DNA from: Leishmania infantum JPCM5
Taxonomy: Eukaryota; Euglenozoa; Kinetoplastea; Trypanosomatida; Trypanosomatidae
Assembly: GCF_000002875.2 (NCBI RefSeq)
Contig: NC_009413.2
Span: 429,323-493,322 of the forward strand
Direction of reading: 5' to 3'
Length of the DNA: 64,000 nt
The notes under the pieces are model-generated. The model was given only the letters and a program-made list of their open reading frames with translations. It was not told where the DNA came from and did not search any database. A program made the position numbers and the translations under genes. This document shows positions 1 through 10,870 of this stretch, one piece after another (position 1 is the stretch's first letter; every line of letters begins with the position of its first letter).

Positions 1-2
1 AT

Positions 3-479
3 GCCGACAAGCAGGGCAACTCGCACCTGCACTGGGCGATCCTGATCAACTGGGAAGACGTTGCCATGCGCTTTGTGGAGCTGGGAATCGATGTCAACAT
101 GGAGGACAACGAGCACACGGTGCCGCTGTACCTGTCTGTGCGGGCCGCCATGGTGCTGCTCACGAAAGAGCTCGTGCAGAAGACCGACGTCTTTCTCATC
201 CAGACGTGCCCCTACCACAATGGCACGACGGTGCTGCCGGATCGAGTTGTGTGGCTGGACTTCGTGCCGGCGGCCGCCGACCCCTCGAAGCAGGAAGTCC
301 TTCAGCTTCTGCAGGAGAAGTTGGACGAGGTAGTACGCAGCCTCAGCAGCGGCGCCGGCGGCGCCGTCAAGAGGAAGAAGAAGGCCGCACCAGCAGTGAA
401 GCGCATGAAACTAGCACCCTCCGCCCCGGTGCGCACCCGCTCTCGTAGCCGCGCGCGCAGCAGCGCTGTGAGCAAGTAA
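3..479 (+). CDS. Ankyrin-repeat protein, C-terminal part (5' end outside window)
   Basis: The frame is open from base 3 and ends at TAA 477-479, so only the last 158 residues are present. The first ~60 residues read like an ankyrin repeat: a GNSHLHWAI helix start, a short second helix (VAMRFVELG), then a D-V-N-x-E-D-N loop and T-V-P-L-Y-L opening the next repeat. After about residue 105 the chain turns strongly basic and low-complexity (KRKKK, KRMK, RTRSRSRARS), which could act as a nuclear localisation signal or bind nucleic acid. The ankyrin call is seen in the sequence; the nuclear location is inference. Ankyrin repeats mediate protein-protein contacts and give no specific function. An ATG at 66 exists but the frame clearly continues upstream, so it should not be taken as the start. 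Confidence 0.8.
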   Translation, partial: ADKQGNSHLHWAILINWEDVAMRFVELGIDVNMEDNEHTVPLYLSVRAAMVLLTKELVQKTDVFLIQTCPYHNGTTVLPDRVVWLDFVPAAADPSKQEVLQLLQEKLDEVVRSLSSGAGGAVKRKKKAAPAVKRMKLAPSAPVRTRSRSRARSSAVSK

Positions 480-2650
480 GCAGATGGAGCGAATCTGCTC
501 CATTGCACACGCAGTGACGCGCGCAAGTGTTTACTGGTATGATGTTTGTGGATGCCCGCGTACGTCTGAGTGCTTATAGAGCCGTAAAAGGCGGTGCACA
601 CACGCGTGGCAGGGAGACGGGTGCGCGTGGGGCAATCTGCCATGACCCGCTGCACGCGCGCGCGTGTGAAGACGGAATGGGCTCTTTTGGATGAAAAGGC
701 TGATGCTCACTGACGGCTGATGATGTTGATGTAGTGCCACCTATTGTATTAGCGCGAGTTTCTGTGTGTGCGCGTACTTTTTTAGAAGCGGTGGCTACGA
801 CGGCCGCTGATCCGAGTCTGTGCGGATGGAGGGATTACAGTGGGCGTGAGGGGCGGAAGGGCGGGGGTTGAGCGAGGCGAAGAGGAGGCGTACGGGAATG
901 AGGGGGATGTATGGTTGAGGAATTTTGGAAGCAACATAAAATAAAAGGGTCCGATGGAGAGGTCAGCGGCGCGTGAAACGCTGACCTTTGCCGCCATGCG
1001 TGCTGCCGCACCGATCTTAAGCAGTGCTGACCGTCGTCCCAGGTAGCTTCTCAGTACTCTCTTTGCTTCTTTCTTTTGCAGGTTCTTTTCCGGCTCGAAG
1101 CCTTTATCCTTTTCTTAAGGGTTCGTTGCCGGGGAGGGGCGTACGCATTCAACGCACTTTTCCACACCCGACTTCGCCACTGCCGCTGTGCTTTCTCTGC
1201 TGCTCTGGCTACTTCCGGCACTGTATCCGCTTCCCTCCTTTTCGACCACCCCTCACCTCTCGTACCTCCATCGTCGAGGTGATCTCGCTTTCTCTCCCTC
1301 TCTCTGCCTGCAGTTGCTTGCCGCCCCCGACGCTTCTCCCACCTGCATCCCTGCCTCATAGCGTTCTTTGAATTACCCCGTGTCTCAGAGTTTCTTCTGT
1401 CGTGTGTTGCGCTGCACTATTCGTCCCCCTTCTCATCACCTCTCTCTGCGCGTGGCATCTCTAAGTTCGATGTATTCCATAGCACTCCCGGTGTCTCTCC
1501 CCCCGGGAGCCGTTCCGAATTTTTTTCCGCCCCCCCCCCTCCTCTCCTTCCTTTTCCTTCCCTACCTTTTGCTATCATTACTTGAGCTATGCTTGGTGCC
1601 GTGGATGTAAAGCGCATAGCGAGTGCGTAGGTGTGAGTGCGTCGCGCGTGCCTTTGTTGGCCCCCATCGCTGTCCGATCACTGCTTCTCCTATCCTCCCC
1701 TCTGACGGCTTCGTGGGCGTTTGTACAAGCCGTGCACCCGCAAACAACCGACCACATTTTACAAAGAGTAACCAGCACAGGTATGCCGTCGTGCGAGAGG
1801 AGGGGGCGAACAAGGTCGAGCCTCTCTACCCCTTTCACGCGGCTACAATGCTGCCGCTGCACATTCGAAGAGGCGGCGGCCGACATTTTTTTTTTTCAGA
1901 ACTTCCTCAAGCTGCCAGCGAATCCAGCGGCGGCAAAAAAGAGTTGCGGTACGGTACTCGCTTGTTCAGAAAATGAACGCGCCTCTCCGCCGTCTTGCCG
2001 GATATCCCCTCGGTGCAACAGAGGCTGGCACACAATGCGCATACGCTTTTCTTCGTTTTGCTGTGTATGCTTGCTTATGTTTTTTTTTTCTTCGGGGACT
2101 TTCCGTCGCCGCAATGTGTAGTAGGGCTGGGAGAGAGGGGGAGGGGCAGGTGGCGGTGCTGTCTGCGGCAACCTCCCGGCCGCCTCTTTCTCTCCCTCTC
2201 GGCCTTCCGTAGTCGTTGGACAGCAGAGACCGATACGCGACCATGCGCGCTTTCATCTGTTCCGCACCTTCCTCCTCCCTCCTCCCTCTTTCTGTTTGCG
2301 TCCGCTCCAGCAGCCATATCCTGACGTGGTGCCGTTGCCGGTTTCTGTCTTTTATGATCTCTCGCTGCGCACTCACACCACCACGCACCCACACGTGCTC
2401 TCTCACTTGGGTGTATGCACGTATAGCAGGCTCTAAGGTAACGCGCCTCTCGTCTCTCTCTCTCTCTGTTTTCCACCGCCTCCCTGAACTTCGTTCGTCT
2501 GCTGCTGTGTGGCTGAGGCTCTTCGCGTCCACGTGTCCGTGTTGACGTCGGTGCATAAAGGCGCAGAAGGCGGTTGTGCGCGCTCGCATCTGCTGTTCGC
2601 GCGCGCCGACTCAACTCCTTCCGGTATCACCCGCGGCTACTTAAAAGAGG
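480..2650 (+). other. Intergenic/UTR region without a supported gene
   Basis: This stretch holds the 3' UTR of the ankyrin gene and the 5' leader of the next one. It is rich in pyrimidine tracts (about 1060-1600 and 2440-2520) and poly-T/poly-C runs (for example 1516-1545 and 1885-1897). Open frames on both strands, up to about 207 codons on the minus strand, have low-complexity Ser/Arg/Leu/Cys composition and no recognisable domain. I see no RNA gene. Confidence 0.7.
2445..2517 (+). promoter_or_regulatory. Candidate SL trans-splice acceptor
   Basis: A CT-rich tract (about 2445-2510) is followed by its first usable AG at 2516-2517, which would give a leader of about 133 bases before the ATG at 2651. 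Position inferred from the general trypanosomatid rule of polypyrimidine tract plus first AG. Confidence 0.35.
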
Positions 2651-4528
2651 ATGGACTTTAACCCGATTAGCATTGAGGAGAGCGGCCACAGCCAGCGCCA
2701 GAACGGCGTGGCGAATGCGGTTGCCAGCGCGCGCGCCGCTAGCCGCGGTGATGCGGCTGGTCTGCTTAGCCAACACGCATCCTTCGGCGATGTGCTTCGG
2801 GCCTGCCGCAACGCCTTTTATTATCACACAAGTTGGTCGGTTCCCTACCCCGAGGTGCCTGCTGCCCCGATGCTGTACTACCCTGACGAGTACAAGCGCA
2901 TGATTGAGTCGACCATGCCACTCGGTATCATGCAGTCCGAGCTGGACGCGATGCAGACGGGCCTCCTCGACAGCATTCCGCTGGCGTACTACCCGCTGGC
3001 ACCGAATGCGCTGGATGAGGCACGACAGGCGTTGAGGCGCGCGGCGCTGCTGAAAAAGCGTGCGGCGGCTGCAGCAGAGGCGGACGACGCGGCGTCGTCT
3101 TCGTCCACGTCGGCAGCGAATGCGTCTGATCGCGCTCGCCCGCCGCATGGCCGCCTCGATCCCGGTGACGCAGAGATTGCTCGCATCGTGGTCGATGCGA
3201 ACGAAATTCAGATTCGCAACCTGCCATCGCTCACACACGTGCAGCGGCCCCTGTACACGGATATCGGTTTGGTGCCGCAGGAGGAGCGGCACGCCGCACG
3301 TGTGGCACGCACACAGCCCACGGAGGCGAAGCCGCCGGACGCAGCGCTGACAACGGAAGAGGTGGAGCGCCAATGGCGTATTGATGTGCAGTTGTCCTTC
3401 GAGCAGGCCTCGCAGATCGACAGCGACTTTACGCGCTTCATCGGGGAGGTCGCGCACGCGAAGCTTGGCCTGGACAGAAGTAGCGCTTCGCATACGCGGC
3501 TGACGCGTGCACTGTGGGCTCTTCTCTTTCAAGACACGACGAAGCGGCAGCAGCGCAAGGTGTGGTACATGATCTGCCACTTCTCTTCCACATTTAGTGA
3601 CGCCCCAGCGGCGGCCGAGACGGCGGTCGCGCAGCTGCTGCGCGAGACGGAGGCGCTGGGCTTGCCTCAGTACTCGACCAGCTGGCGCCCTCTGCTGATA
3701 GAGTACACGCGGGCCGTGAGCGACTACGCCGCAGCGCTCGCCGGTGGCGTGGAGCAGCGTCGAGAGAATCTGCAGTTCCACGACCGTGAGCTGGATCAAC
3801 TGTACACGGGCAACGTGTACACCAACATCGAGCTTGATGGCAAGCTGGTCCGCACGAGCGCCGATCGTCTGAAGAACACCATTTACCCAGTGGAAGTGGT
3901 GCCGGTGTACCCCAGCGGGTACCAGCAGGCGGCCTCAATGGGAGCTGCCGTGCTGCGTCTCCACGACTCGGAGGAGCTCGACTTCCTTGCTGAGCGCGAC
4001 GCCTCGCTGCACCACGTCATTCTGCCTGACGCGGTCTTGCCCAAGGCCGCCTCCTCCCGGCCGAACATGCTTGTCGGCGGCTGCAACCTCCTCGTCGCTG
4101 ACGACGGGGACTTTGCGAATGTGCAGCTGGGCGCGACTCTGCGGTACAGCGTGTCGGCAGAAAACACCTACCAGTCCTTGCGCCAGGACCCGATGAACAC
4201 AGCCAGCTACCTACTGCGGGTGGGGCAGGTGGCGACCAACGCCGCCGCCTCCCTCGGCGCCAACCACGATGGCCGCTACGTCATGTACGACCGTATCGGC
4301 CACCGCGATGTCTACCAGAAGACCAACAATACGGATACAAACGCTCTCTCGCGCTACGTGGTCATGTTCACCGATGCGCCAGCCGCTGCCGGGGCTTCTG
4401 AAGCAATTGCAGGTGCTAGCAATAGTCGTCGCGTCAACTGCGTGAAGCGGGAGCGTGAGGAGGCACCAGCTCCCGAGGCAGCAGCGGAGTCCTTGGAGCC
4501 TTTTGCACAGGTGCCGCGCACAGAATGA
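2651..4528 (+). CDS. Conserved-looking protein of unknown function, 625 aa
   Basis: An ATG-initiated, GC-rich open frame with balanced amino-acid use, clearly coding. I do not recognise the family with confidence. Residues 1-125 are mixed; about 126-180 are an Ala/Ser/Asp-rich linker with AAAEADDAASSSSTS; about 230-580 look folded, with regularly spaced hydrophobic positions; the last 40 residues are charged (KREREEAPAPEAAAE). No signal peptide or membrane segment is visible. A short stretch around residues 411-421 (IYPVEVVPVYP) followed by a V-x-R-x-H-D-S-E-E element resembles, from memory, the VEVLPVFP region of the transcription-elongation subunit PAF1. That would be a nuclear role, but the match is too short to call. 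Neighbours give no functional hint. Confidence 0.85.
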   Translation: MDFNPISIEESGHSQRQNGVANAVASARAASRGDAAGLLSQHASFGDVLRACRNAFYYHTSWSVPYPEVPAAPMLYYPDEYKRMIESTMPLGIMQSELDAMQTGLLDSIPLAYYPLAPNALDEARQALRRAALLKKRAAAAAEADDAASSSSTSAANASDRARPPHGRLDPGDAEIARIVVDANEIQIRNLPSLTHVQRPLYTDIGLVPQEERHAARVARTQPTEAKPPDAALTTEEVERQWRIDVQLSFEQASQIDSDFTRFIGEVAHAKLGLDRSSASHTRLTRALWALLFQDTTKRQQRKVWYMICHFSSTFSDAPAAAETAVAQLLRETEALGLPQYSTSWRPLLIEYTRAVSDYAAALAGGVEQRRENLQFHDRELDQLYTGNVYTNIELDGKLVRTSADRLKNTIYPVEVVPVYPSGYQQAASMGAAVLRLHDSEELDFLAERDASLHHVILPDAVLPKAASSRPNMLVGGCNLLVADDGDFANVQLGATLRYSVSAENTYQSLRQDPMNTASYLLRVGQVATNAAASLGANHDGRYVMYDRIGHRDVYQKTNNTDTNALSRYVVMFTDAPAAAGASEAIAGASNSRRVNCVKREREEAPAPEAAAESLEPFAQVPRTE

Positions 4529-7500
4529 TGGCAACAGAGGGAAGGTGGAGGCGATGGGAAGTGGCGTGGCGGGGGAGGAACGGAGGTCACTGCGATTGCT
4601 GAGGGACAGAGCCGACTCATTCCACATGCTGGCAGAATAGCACTCACGCCTCTTCGTGCTTGGCGGATGGAGTGGTGCGAGGGAGGCAATGGTGAATATG
4701 GAGAGTGACAACTCTGCTGTGATGAACGGCAACGTTGACGTGGGGAGCAGGTGAGGCGGGGGGGGAGGAGTGAGCTCGGTTTTCAGTTGCCTCTGCCCAC
4801 TCTGTTGATCTTGTATGCGTAGGTGCGTCTGTCGCCGTTTGGTGAGTTTCGCACGATGCCACAAGTGCTCTTGCCCTCTGCCGCTCTTTGTTCTTTTTCT
4901 GTTGCCATGGTCGACTCTTTTATCTTTTCCTCGTAGGCGTTCATTCTCTGGTGTCGATCTTGTCGCCAATGGTGTGGTGTGGTATACCCTGTCTGCGGAG
5001 CAGCTGCGTCGGATGCGACAAATGGACTTCGGCACGCCTACGCAGGCGCACAGGGTTAGATGGCTGCTTTGGCACTCGTGTCTGCATGAATGCACGCGCG
5101 CGTGTGCTCGCCTCTGTGAGGGCGCCTCTGCGAGGCCACCCAACTCTTACATAGGGCAGCATGCATAGCTGTGCAGTAAAAGAGTAGTGAGTTTCATGCT
5201 TGCTCATGCCTGTGAAAGGACTTTGTCGCTAGCAGCCCCCCCTCCCCACTCGTCCTCAGCTTTCAATTGTATGCCTCAATCACGTGACTTGTACATCTTC
5301 GCGGATGATGGGGGGGAGGGGAGGGCGTTTCGTGGCTCTCCCTTATCATGTCTTCTCTCTGCGCATTTTCGCTGTCTCTCTCGTTCTTGGTGTGCGCCGG
5401 TGAGTGTGCGGGTGTCTGTATGCGTGTACTCATGCTTTATTCATCGGCACAGCGGGAGGGTGCCGATGAGGTCGCCGACGGACAGATTGCCTACTGGTAA
5501 GTAATCAGGCAATGAAGCGGGAAAGCAAGCAGGCGATCAAGAGGACGGAACACCGTGAAGGCGCCTACCACACGGTGGTGTGTGTGTGTGTGGGGGGTTC
5601 TATGATCAAAATACAGTGACGCGCCTTCGTCTTAGCTTGTTGTGACGGGGAGGAGCGAGAAATGGACTTGCTTGGGTGTTTGCGCTTCAGCGTCAAGTCG
5701 AGCGGAAAAGAATGATGCTGCTGCTTCCGCATCAACTCCGTTTGCGTGGCTGATGCATGTGTACGTGAATGTTGGTAGAGCAACCATGCCTCATGGCCTA
5801 GTGTGCCACTGCTACCTTCTGCGCGCTCTCCTTTTCGGAATGTGGACACCTCACCCTCATTCCCTTTTTCTCTCCCGCGCCATCGGCCCGCCTCTTCGCT
5901 CTTAGCGGCCTCCCCCACCACTCGTGCACACGGCGGGCTATGCAGCGCAGGCACCGCTGCCAACCGTCAACTGTCCGTTAAGCAATAAAAAAAAGAGGAG
6001 AAGCTGAAAATAACAACACGGAAGATACACCATTAGCCAGAATAACCGAATCCGCAGCAAGAGAGGAAGTCGACACCGCTGTTCTTTTTCTCCACGCCCC
6101 TACCCCTCTTCCCCTCAGGGCCGCTGACGTCACTGCCTCCCTCGCAACTCTCCAAGCGCATCGTCGAGACGCACGAGGGAACAGTCGTGGGGACAGAGAA
6201 AAAACAAGCGAACGAGCGAAAGAAGGCGAAGCGAAGCGAAAAAAGAAACGCAAGAGATATTAACAGAAACAAAAACAGACAGACACACGTATCACAGAGT
6301 CGCTGCGACACACGTGCAGCACAGTCGCCAACGTGGCCCTCTTTCGCACCCCCGTGGGACGCTGTGGCTAGCTGGAGTGTGCTTGTGTGTGTGTGTGTGA
6401 AGCTATCCAGAGAGGCGCGCGATTCTGTTTTACGCACCCGAACAGAGCCCCTGAACAAAAAAACAGACAGAAAGAACAGAGGCACGCTAACGTGTACGTA
6501 TTCAGAAGGCCAGCATCCTAGCCCCCTCCACTTCCGCTTCACCCATTTTTCCTTGAGTCGATCCGCACTTGCTTCTTTCTTTCCTTTTAGCTGTTGGGCG
6601 CGTGTCTTTGTACGCACCTTCTGCGCATCTCTCTCTGCTTTTTTTTATTCACATTTTCTCGATTTCCTTTTTTGTTGGCCCTGAATCTCTCAGTCACAAA
6701 ACGTGATTGACCCCCCGACCTACCCCTTCCCCCTCCTCTTCCTTCGTGCGCACACAGTCACACGCACCTACACACGCAGAGCTCGCAAAAAGGAAAGAGA
6801 ACAGCGTCGGGACGCGGTAGTGGTGACTGTAGAAGTATAATCATCGGCAGCATTAAGCGCAGCGTGTACTTGACAAGCCACCCGGCGATTTGCAAGTCGC
6901 GCACGCGCTCTATCGGACTGCACTTTCTCGCGCGCTTTCACTATCACCCTTGCTCGCGTTGTTTACGGTGAAAAAGAGTGGTGAGACGCATTCTTTTCCT
7001 TTCTTCTCGCACACGGCAGGGTTGTCAAGCAAAACACCCGCACACTCCACCGAAGGCACAAACGCGCACACCTGCATTTGCCATTGCCGGTGCTTCGCGT
7101 TGTGCTGTGCCTGCTGCAGCGGACGTGATTTGTACGTCTTGTATACGAGATCATTTGGAATCTTGTCTACCTCTTACTCGCACTGCCCGACTCTGCGTGC
7201 CCGACTCTCATCCACCTACTGCTGCTGGAGTGCCTTCGTGCGACGACACACGTACAACTGCCGCCTTCCCTCTGTGCTCTTTCTCTATCTCGCCCACAGC
7301 TGCATCTGGCCGCCTAATTCTGTTCGCCCTTTTCTTTTTTTTTCGTTTTGGTCTTTCTGCTACACCCCTCCCCTCCCTCCTTTTTTCATTCTTCTCTCTT
7401 GACTCTTTCTCCCCCTCTCCCCTCGCATTTTCCATCTCTTCTTCTTGCGCTGCTCGCTCTCGCTTTTTTTTCTCGGTCGAGTTATACCTGACCAGCACCC

Positions 7501-10500
7501 CCGTCTCTCTCTAACTCGCCAACTTGTCTTTGTCTTGGCCTGCACCAGACTGGTTTCGGACGCCGGCAGAACGCACGAAGGAGGCGGCAGAGGAAGTGCA
7601 GACGCAGTTTCGAGTAGCGAGTAGGGGACTGAGTGACGACATCTGGGCAGAGACAAAGACACCGCCGCTCCGGCAAGAGGGTCAGCAGACGAAAAGAACA
7701 AGCGACGGGTAGGCAAAACCGAAGAAGATACCAGAGTGCAACAGGTAAACACGCCTTCTCAGTTCTCGTTGGAAGCAGGAAGCACGGGCACAAAACTCAG
7801 GGTACGTAAGCACGATCATACACGCACAAACGCCGACAGATAGAAGGTAACTTGTGCGGAAGTGTGCGTAGTGTGCGTTTTCTCCTCTTAAAAACTCAGT
7901 TCGCTCTGCTGCGAGGACGCAGACACCCTCGGTCTGCCTCCATCGTTCGCCTGCACTCGCTCTTGACGTGTGTTTTGTGAGTGCGGGCGGCTTTGTGCCG
8001 TTGTGTGCATGTGCGCGCGTGCGTGTGCGGTTCACCTTTCTCGCAACGTCATTTTTTTTTTTGCTTCTTGCGCCCCCTTCGTCATTCGCTGATTCCAGAC
8101 CTCCGCGCTGGGGGAATCGATACGTTACACCTTTCTTCTGTGCACTGTGCATTGCTGGCCATACGCACAGCGGCAGGACGGGAGAAAAAACCGAATTAAG
8201 CAAACGTGGACACGTCCTCTGGCAGACTTTGCAGGATTTCGATAAGCGATACATACACACGCCACATCTCCAGCCACTCAGGGAAAGTGACGGAAATACG
8301 TCGACTACAACGAAGCAGCGTGGAAGTTGAAAAAAAAAGATAATTCTGCGAGAGAGGGAGAGGGGAGAGCGTCACCGTTCTCGAGCTTACACAACCAGAG
8401 AGCCCTCCGTTTTTCAAGAGGATACAGAGCCTCTCTTGCCATTATCACCAACACTACCAGAGAAGACTTCTATCTTTCACAGAGGCGTTTTTTGTTGTGA
8501 TTTAACATTTATTTTTTCATTGATCTGCCATTTCTGTTTTCACGTCTGCGCGCGTGCGTTCTCTCTCTCTCTGCACTTCTTTGTGTGCTTACTCCACACA
8601 GACTGACGCGCACCACGCAAGCCCATACGCACACACCGTAAACCTGCCAGAACCGAAGTGAAGTGGATTTCTCACAGAGAACGCACTTGGAACCTATCCT
8701 CTTTCTTTACTTGTGTATCCTTAGAAGGACAGACGCGCTCAGCAAAACCACTTCACTAACTACACGACCCCTCTCCCCTTCTCAGCGTTATATCTCTATA
8801 GATATTCTGCACCACCCCTTTCCCTGCCTCATCTTCATCCCAACGTCGCGCTTGTCGATCTTTTCAGGCGATACGATAGGAGCCGTCTAATACCCCCTCC
8901 CCTTCCTTCCCCTCAAGTGCGCCTTCTTTTTTTTTCTGTATTTGTGTCTGTGCGCACCTCATCCTACCGCTAACGGAAACAAAAGAAGCCCATAAATCGA
9001 ATCACCCTCACCGAAACTTGTGCCTGCATCACCTCGACCGATCTCTCTCCTCGAGGTACACAGGCCTTTGTCGTGGCACACCTAAACACATCCGGCGACG
9101 CCTTCATTCACCACCTCCCTCAGCTCCGACGTCTGCTCCCTCCTCCCCTGGGTGTCGCGCCGTTATTATATATATTTTCCTTTATATTTCTTCCTTCTCC
9201 GTCTTTGTGCGCCGCGCGCCAGCGCTGCCACACCATTTGCGTGTTTGCGGTCGCCTCTGCGTGCGCACTGGGTTTCTCACGCGTCGAGCAGCGCTCCGTT
9301 TGCACGCTCTGACGCACATCGTCGCAGCTCGAGCGAAGACACGGTTATCCAACGCAAAGAGCAGCGCGAGCAGGTCTTACGTCTCCCTTTCCCTCTGAAG
9401 CGTTGCATTCTTGAAAAAGTAAAACAGGGTCCCCCCTCCATTGCGTACCCCCTCTTTTATTATTATTATTAATCGTTGCGCATCAGCTTGCCGAGCGCGT
9501 GCTGGATTTCCTTCTTGGGTGCGAACAGTCGAAAGAAGCCAAAAAGAAGTTGGCGCTTACCTTTTCGCACGCATTTGGGTGCGTCTGTCTGCTTGTCGGT
9601 CGGCCGGTCTGCGCGTGTGTGTGCCTCTGTTCCGCACCTGGTAAAAAAGAAAAAAATACGTCATCTCTGTCTCCGCACTTTTTTTCCGTTGTGCGTCTCT
9701 TCCTGTTTTTCTTTTCTCACTTTTCCTTTCGGCTTGGAGAACTGAAAAAGGGGAGGAGGGAAGAGGTTGCTGATTTCATAGGCAAGCACACTCGGCCACT
9801 ATCACTGCCGCCGCTTTAATCTTTTTTTTTGTTGTTCTGCCTTCCTGCTTTCCAGTGTCCGTGAAGGGAAGACAGGCCCGTTCAGCGCTCGGCTGTTGCC
9901 ATCTCGATCGCTTTTGAATTTTTGCTTGTGCTCTCTCTGCTGCCGAGCGTCACAGCTCTCTCTCTCTTTCTGCGCGCGCGTCTGCGGACGGAGGTGCGTG
10001 CTTGCGTGCCGGTGCGGGTTCCTCATCTAAAGCAAATCGGGTGCCCCTGTTACTTCCGTGTGCTTTCCCGGCGTGTGTGCGTGCACGCGCTGGCGACTGC
10101 CTTCGCTTGAACGTGACGAAGAGGCCTTCCCATCCAGCGTACTTTCTCTGTCTCACTTGCTGTCGCGTGCAAGTGTGTACATCTGTGTCTCCGTGTATGC
10201 GCATCGGTGCCCTGTACCCCCCTTTTCCCCTATAGCTTCTACGCTTTCACAGCAGCGCGTAAGCGACAAGGAAACAAAAAAGAAAGCGGCCACGCCTTCG
10301 TGCCTGTGCTCATCAGCGGCCTCTTTTCGCTTGTCCACAACCGCCTGTGTCCCCTTCGTTTTTCGTTTTCGTGCTCTTCCCTAGTGTCCCAATACGCTTG
10401 TATTGGTTGTGTATATTGTTTTGTGCATTATTCGTTTTTTTTCCTTCTTTGCCCCCTTCCCCTCCCCGTTCCTCTCTTAGATCTTCACACACGCAAACTC

Positions 10501-10870
10501 CGCTGTCACCGTCGCCTCTCGCTCTGCATTCCCTTTTTCTTTTTGTGACCGCTTCTCCGTTTTCTTTTCTATTTCTAGCGTTCGTTACTTCGAACAGGCG
10601 CGCCCGGGGCTCCGTGTGCTTCTCGACCCTTTTCCTTGTTGACGGCGGAAATCGCTGCCTTTCTCCCTCTCTCTTGTCCGCCTTTGCAAGGGTGTTTATT
10701 CTCGCTTAACAGATCGCGGTGTGTCTGACCATTTCGTAGGAGCGGGCTTGCGCACAGCACAGAACGCGCTTTTCCTCCCTCTCTCTTTTTGCCACCCACA
10801 TCTGAGCGCCATTTCTCGCTACGCGTCCGCACACAGAGCCCACTTGCGAACGCCGCAAGGCCTTGCACTG
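4529..10870 (+). other. 6.3 kb gene-free region upstream of the PSP1 gene
   Basis: No supportable gene in 6342 bases although both flanking genes are on the same strand. It contains dinucleotide runs (TG at 5578-5592, GT at 6384-6399), an A-rich purine stretch (about 6190-6290), long pyrimidine tracts (about 6620-6690, 7320-7480, 10430-10580), a TTA/ATT triplet run near 9460-9473 and many homopolymers. Open frames reach 100-180 codons but translate to Ser/Phe/Leu/Cys-rich low complexity. Likely SL acceptors near 6692-6693 and 7480-7481 are possible, so part may be an exceptionally long 5' UTR of the downstream gene. I saw no tRNA B-box and no clear C/D snoRNA pair. Confidence 0.6.
10767..10806 (+). 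promoter_or_regulatory. Candidate SL trans-splice acceptor for the PSP1 gene
   Basis: A strong T/C tract (10769-10791) is followed by AG at 10805-10806, 64 bases before the ATG at 10871. It lies inside the frame that could be extended upstream to an ATG at 10721. That supports starting translation at 10871, since a transcript spliced here lacks the upstream codons. Confidence 0.45.

Noticed and set aside
2627..3799. 390-codon minus-strand frame
   Set aside because: Lies wholly over the 2651-4528 gene, Arg/Leu/Val-rich composition typical of an antisense shadow of GC-rich coding DNA, no domain.
4211..5143. 310-codon minus-strand frame
   Set aside because: Overlaps the end of the 625-residue gene and spacer; Ser/Arg/Cys/His-rich with no recognisable motif and opposite to the direction of every other gene.
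10721..10870. Upstream extension of the PSP1 gene to the ATG at 10721
   Set aside because: The added 50 codons read F/L/P/H-rich from a pyrimidine tract and contain a strong splice acceptor at 10805-10806; coding texture begins at 10871.
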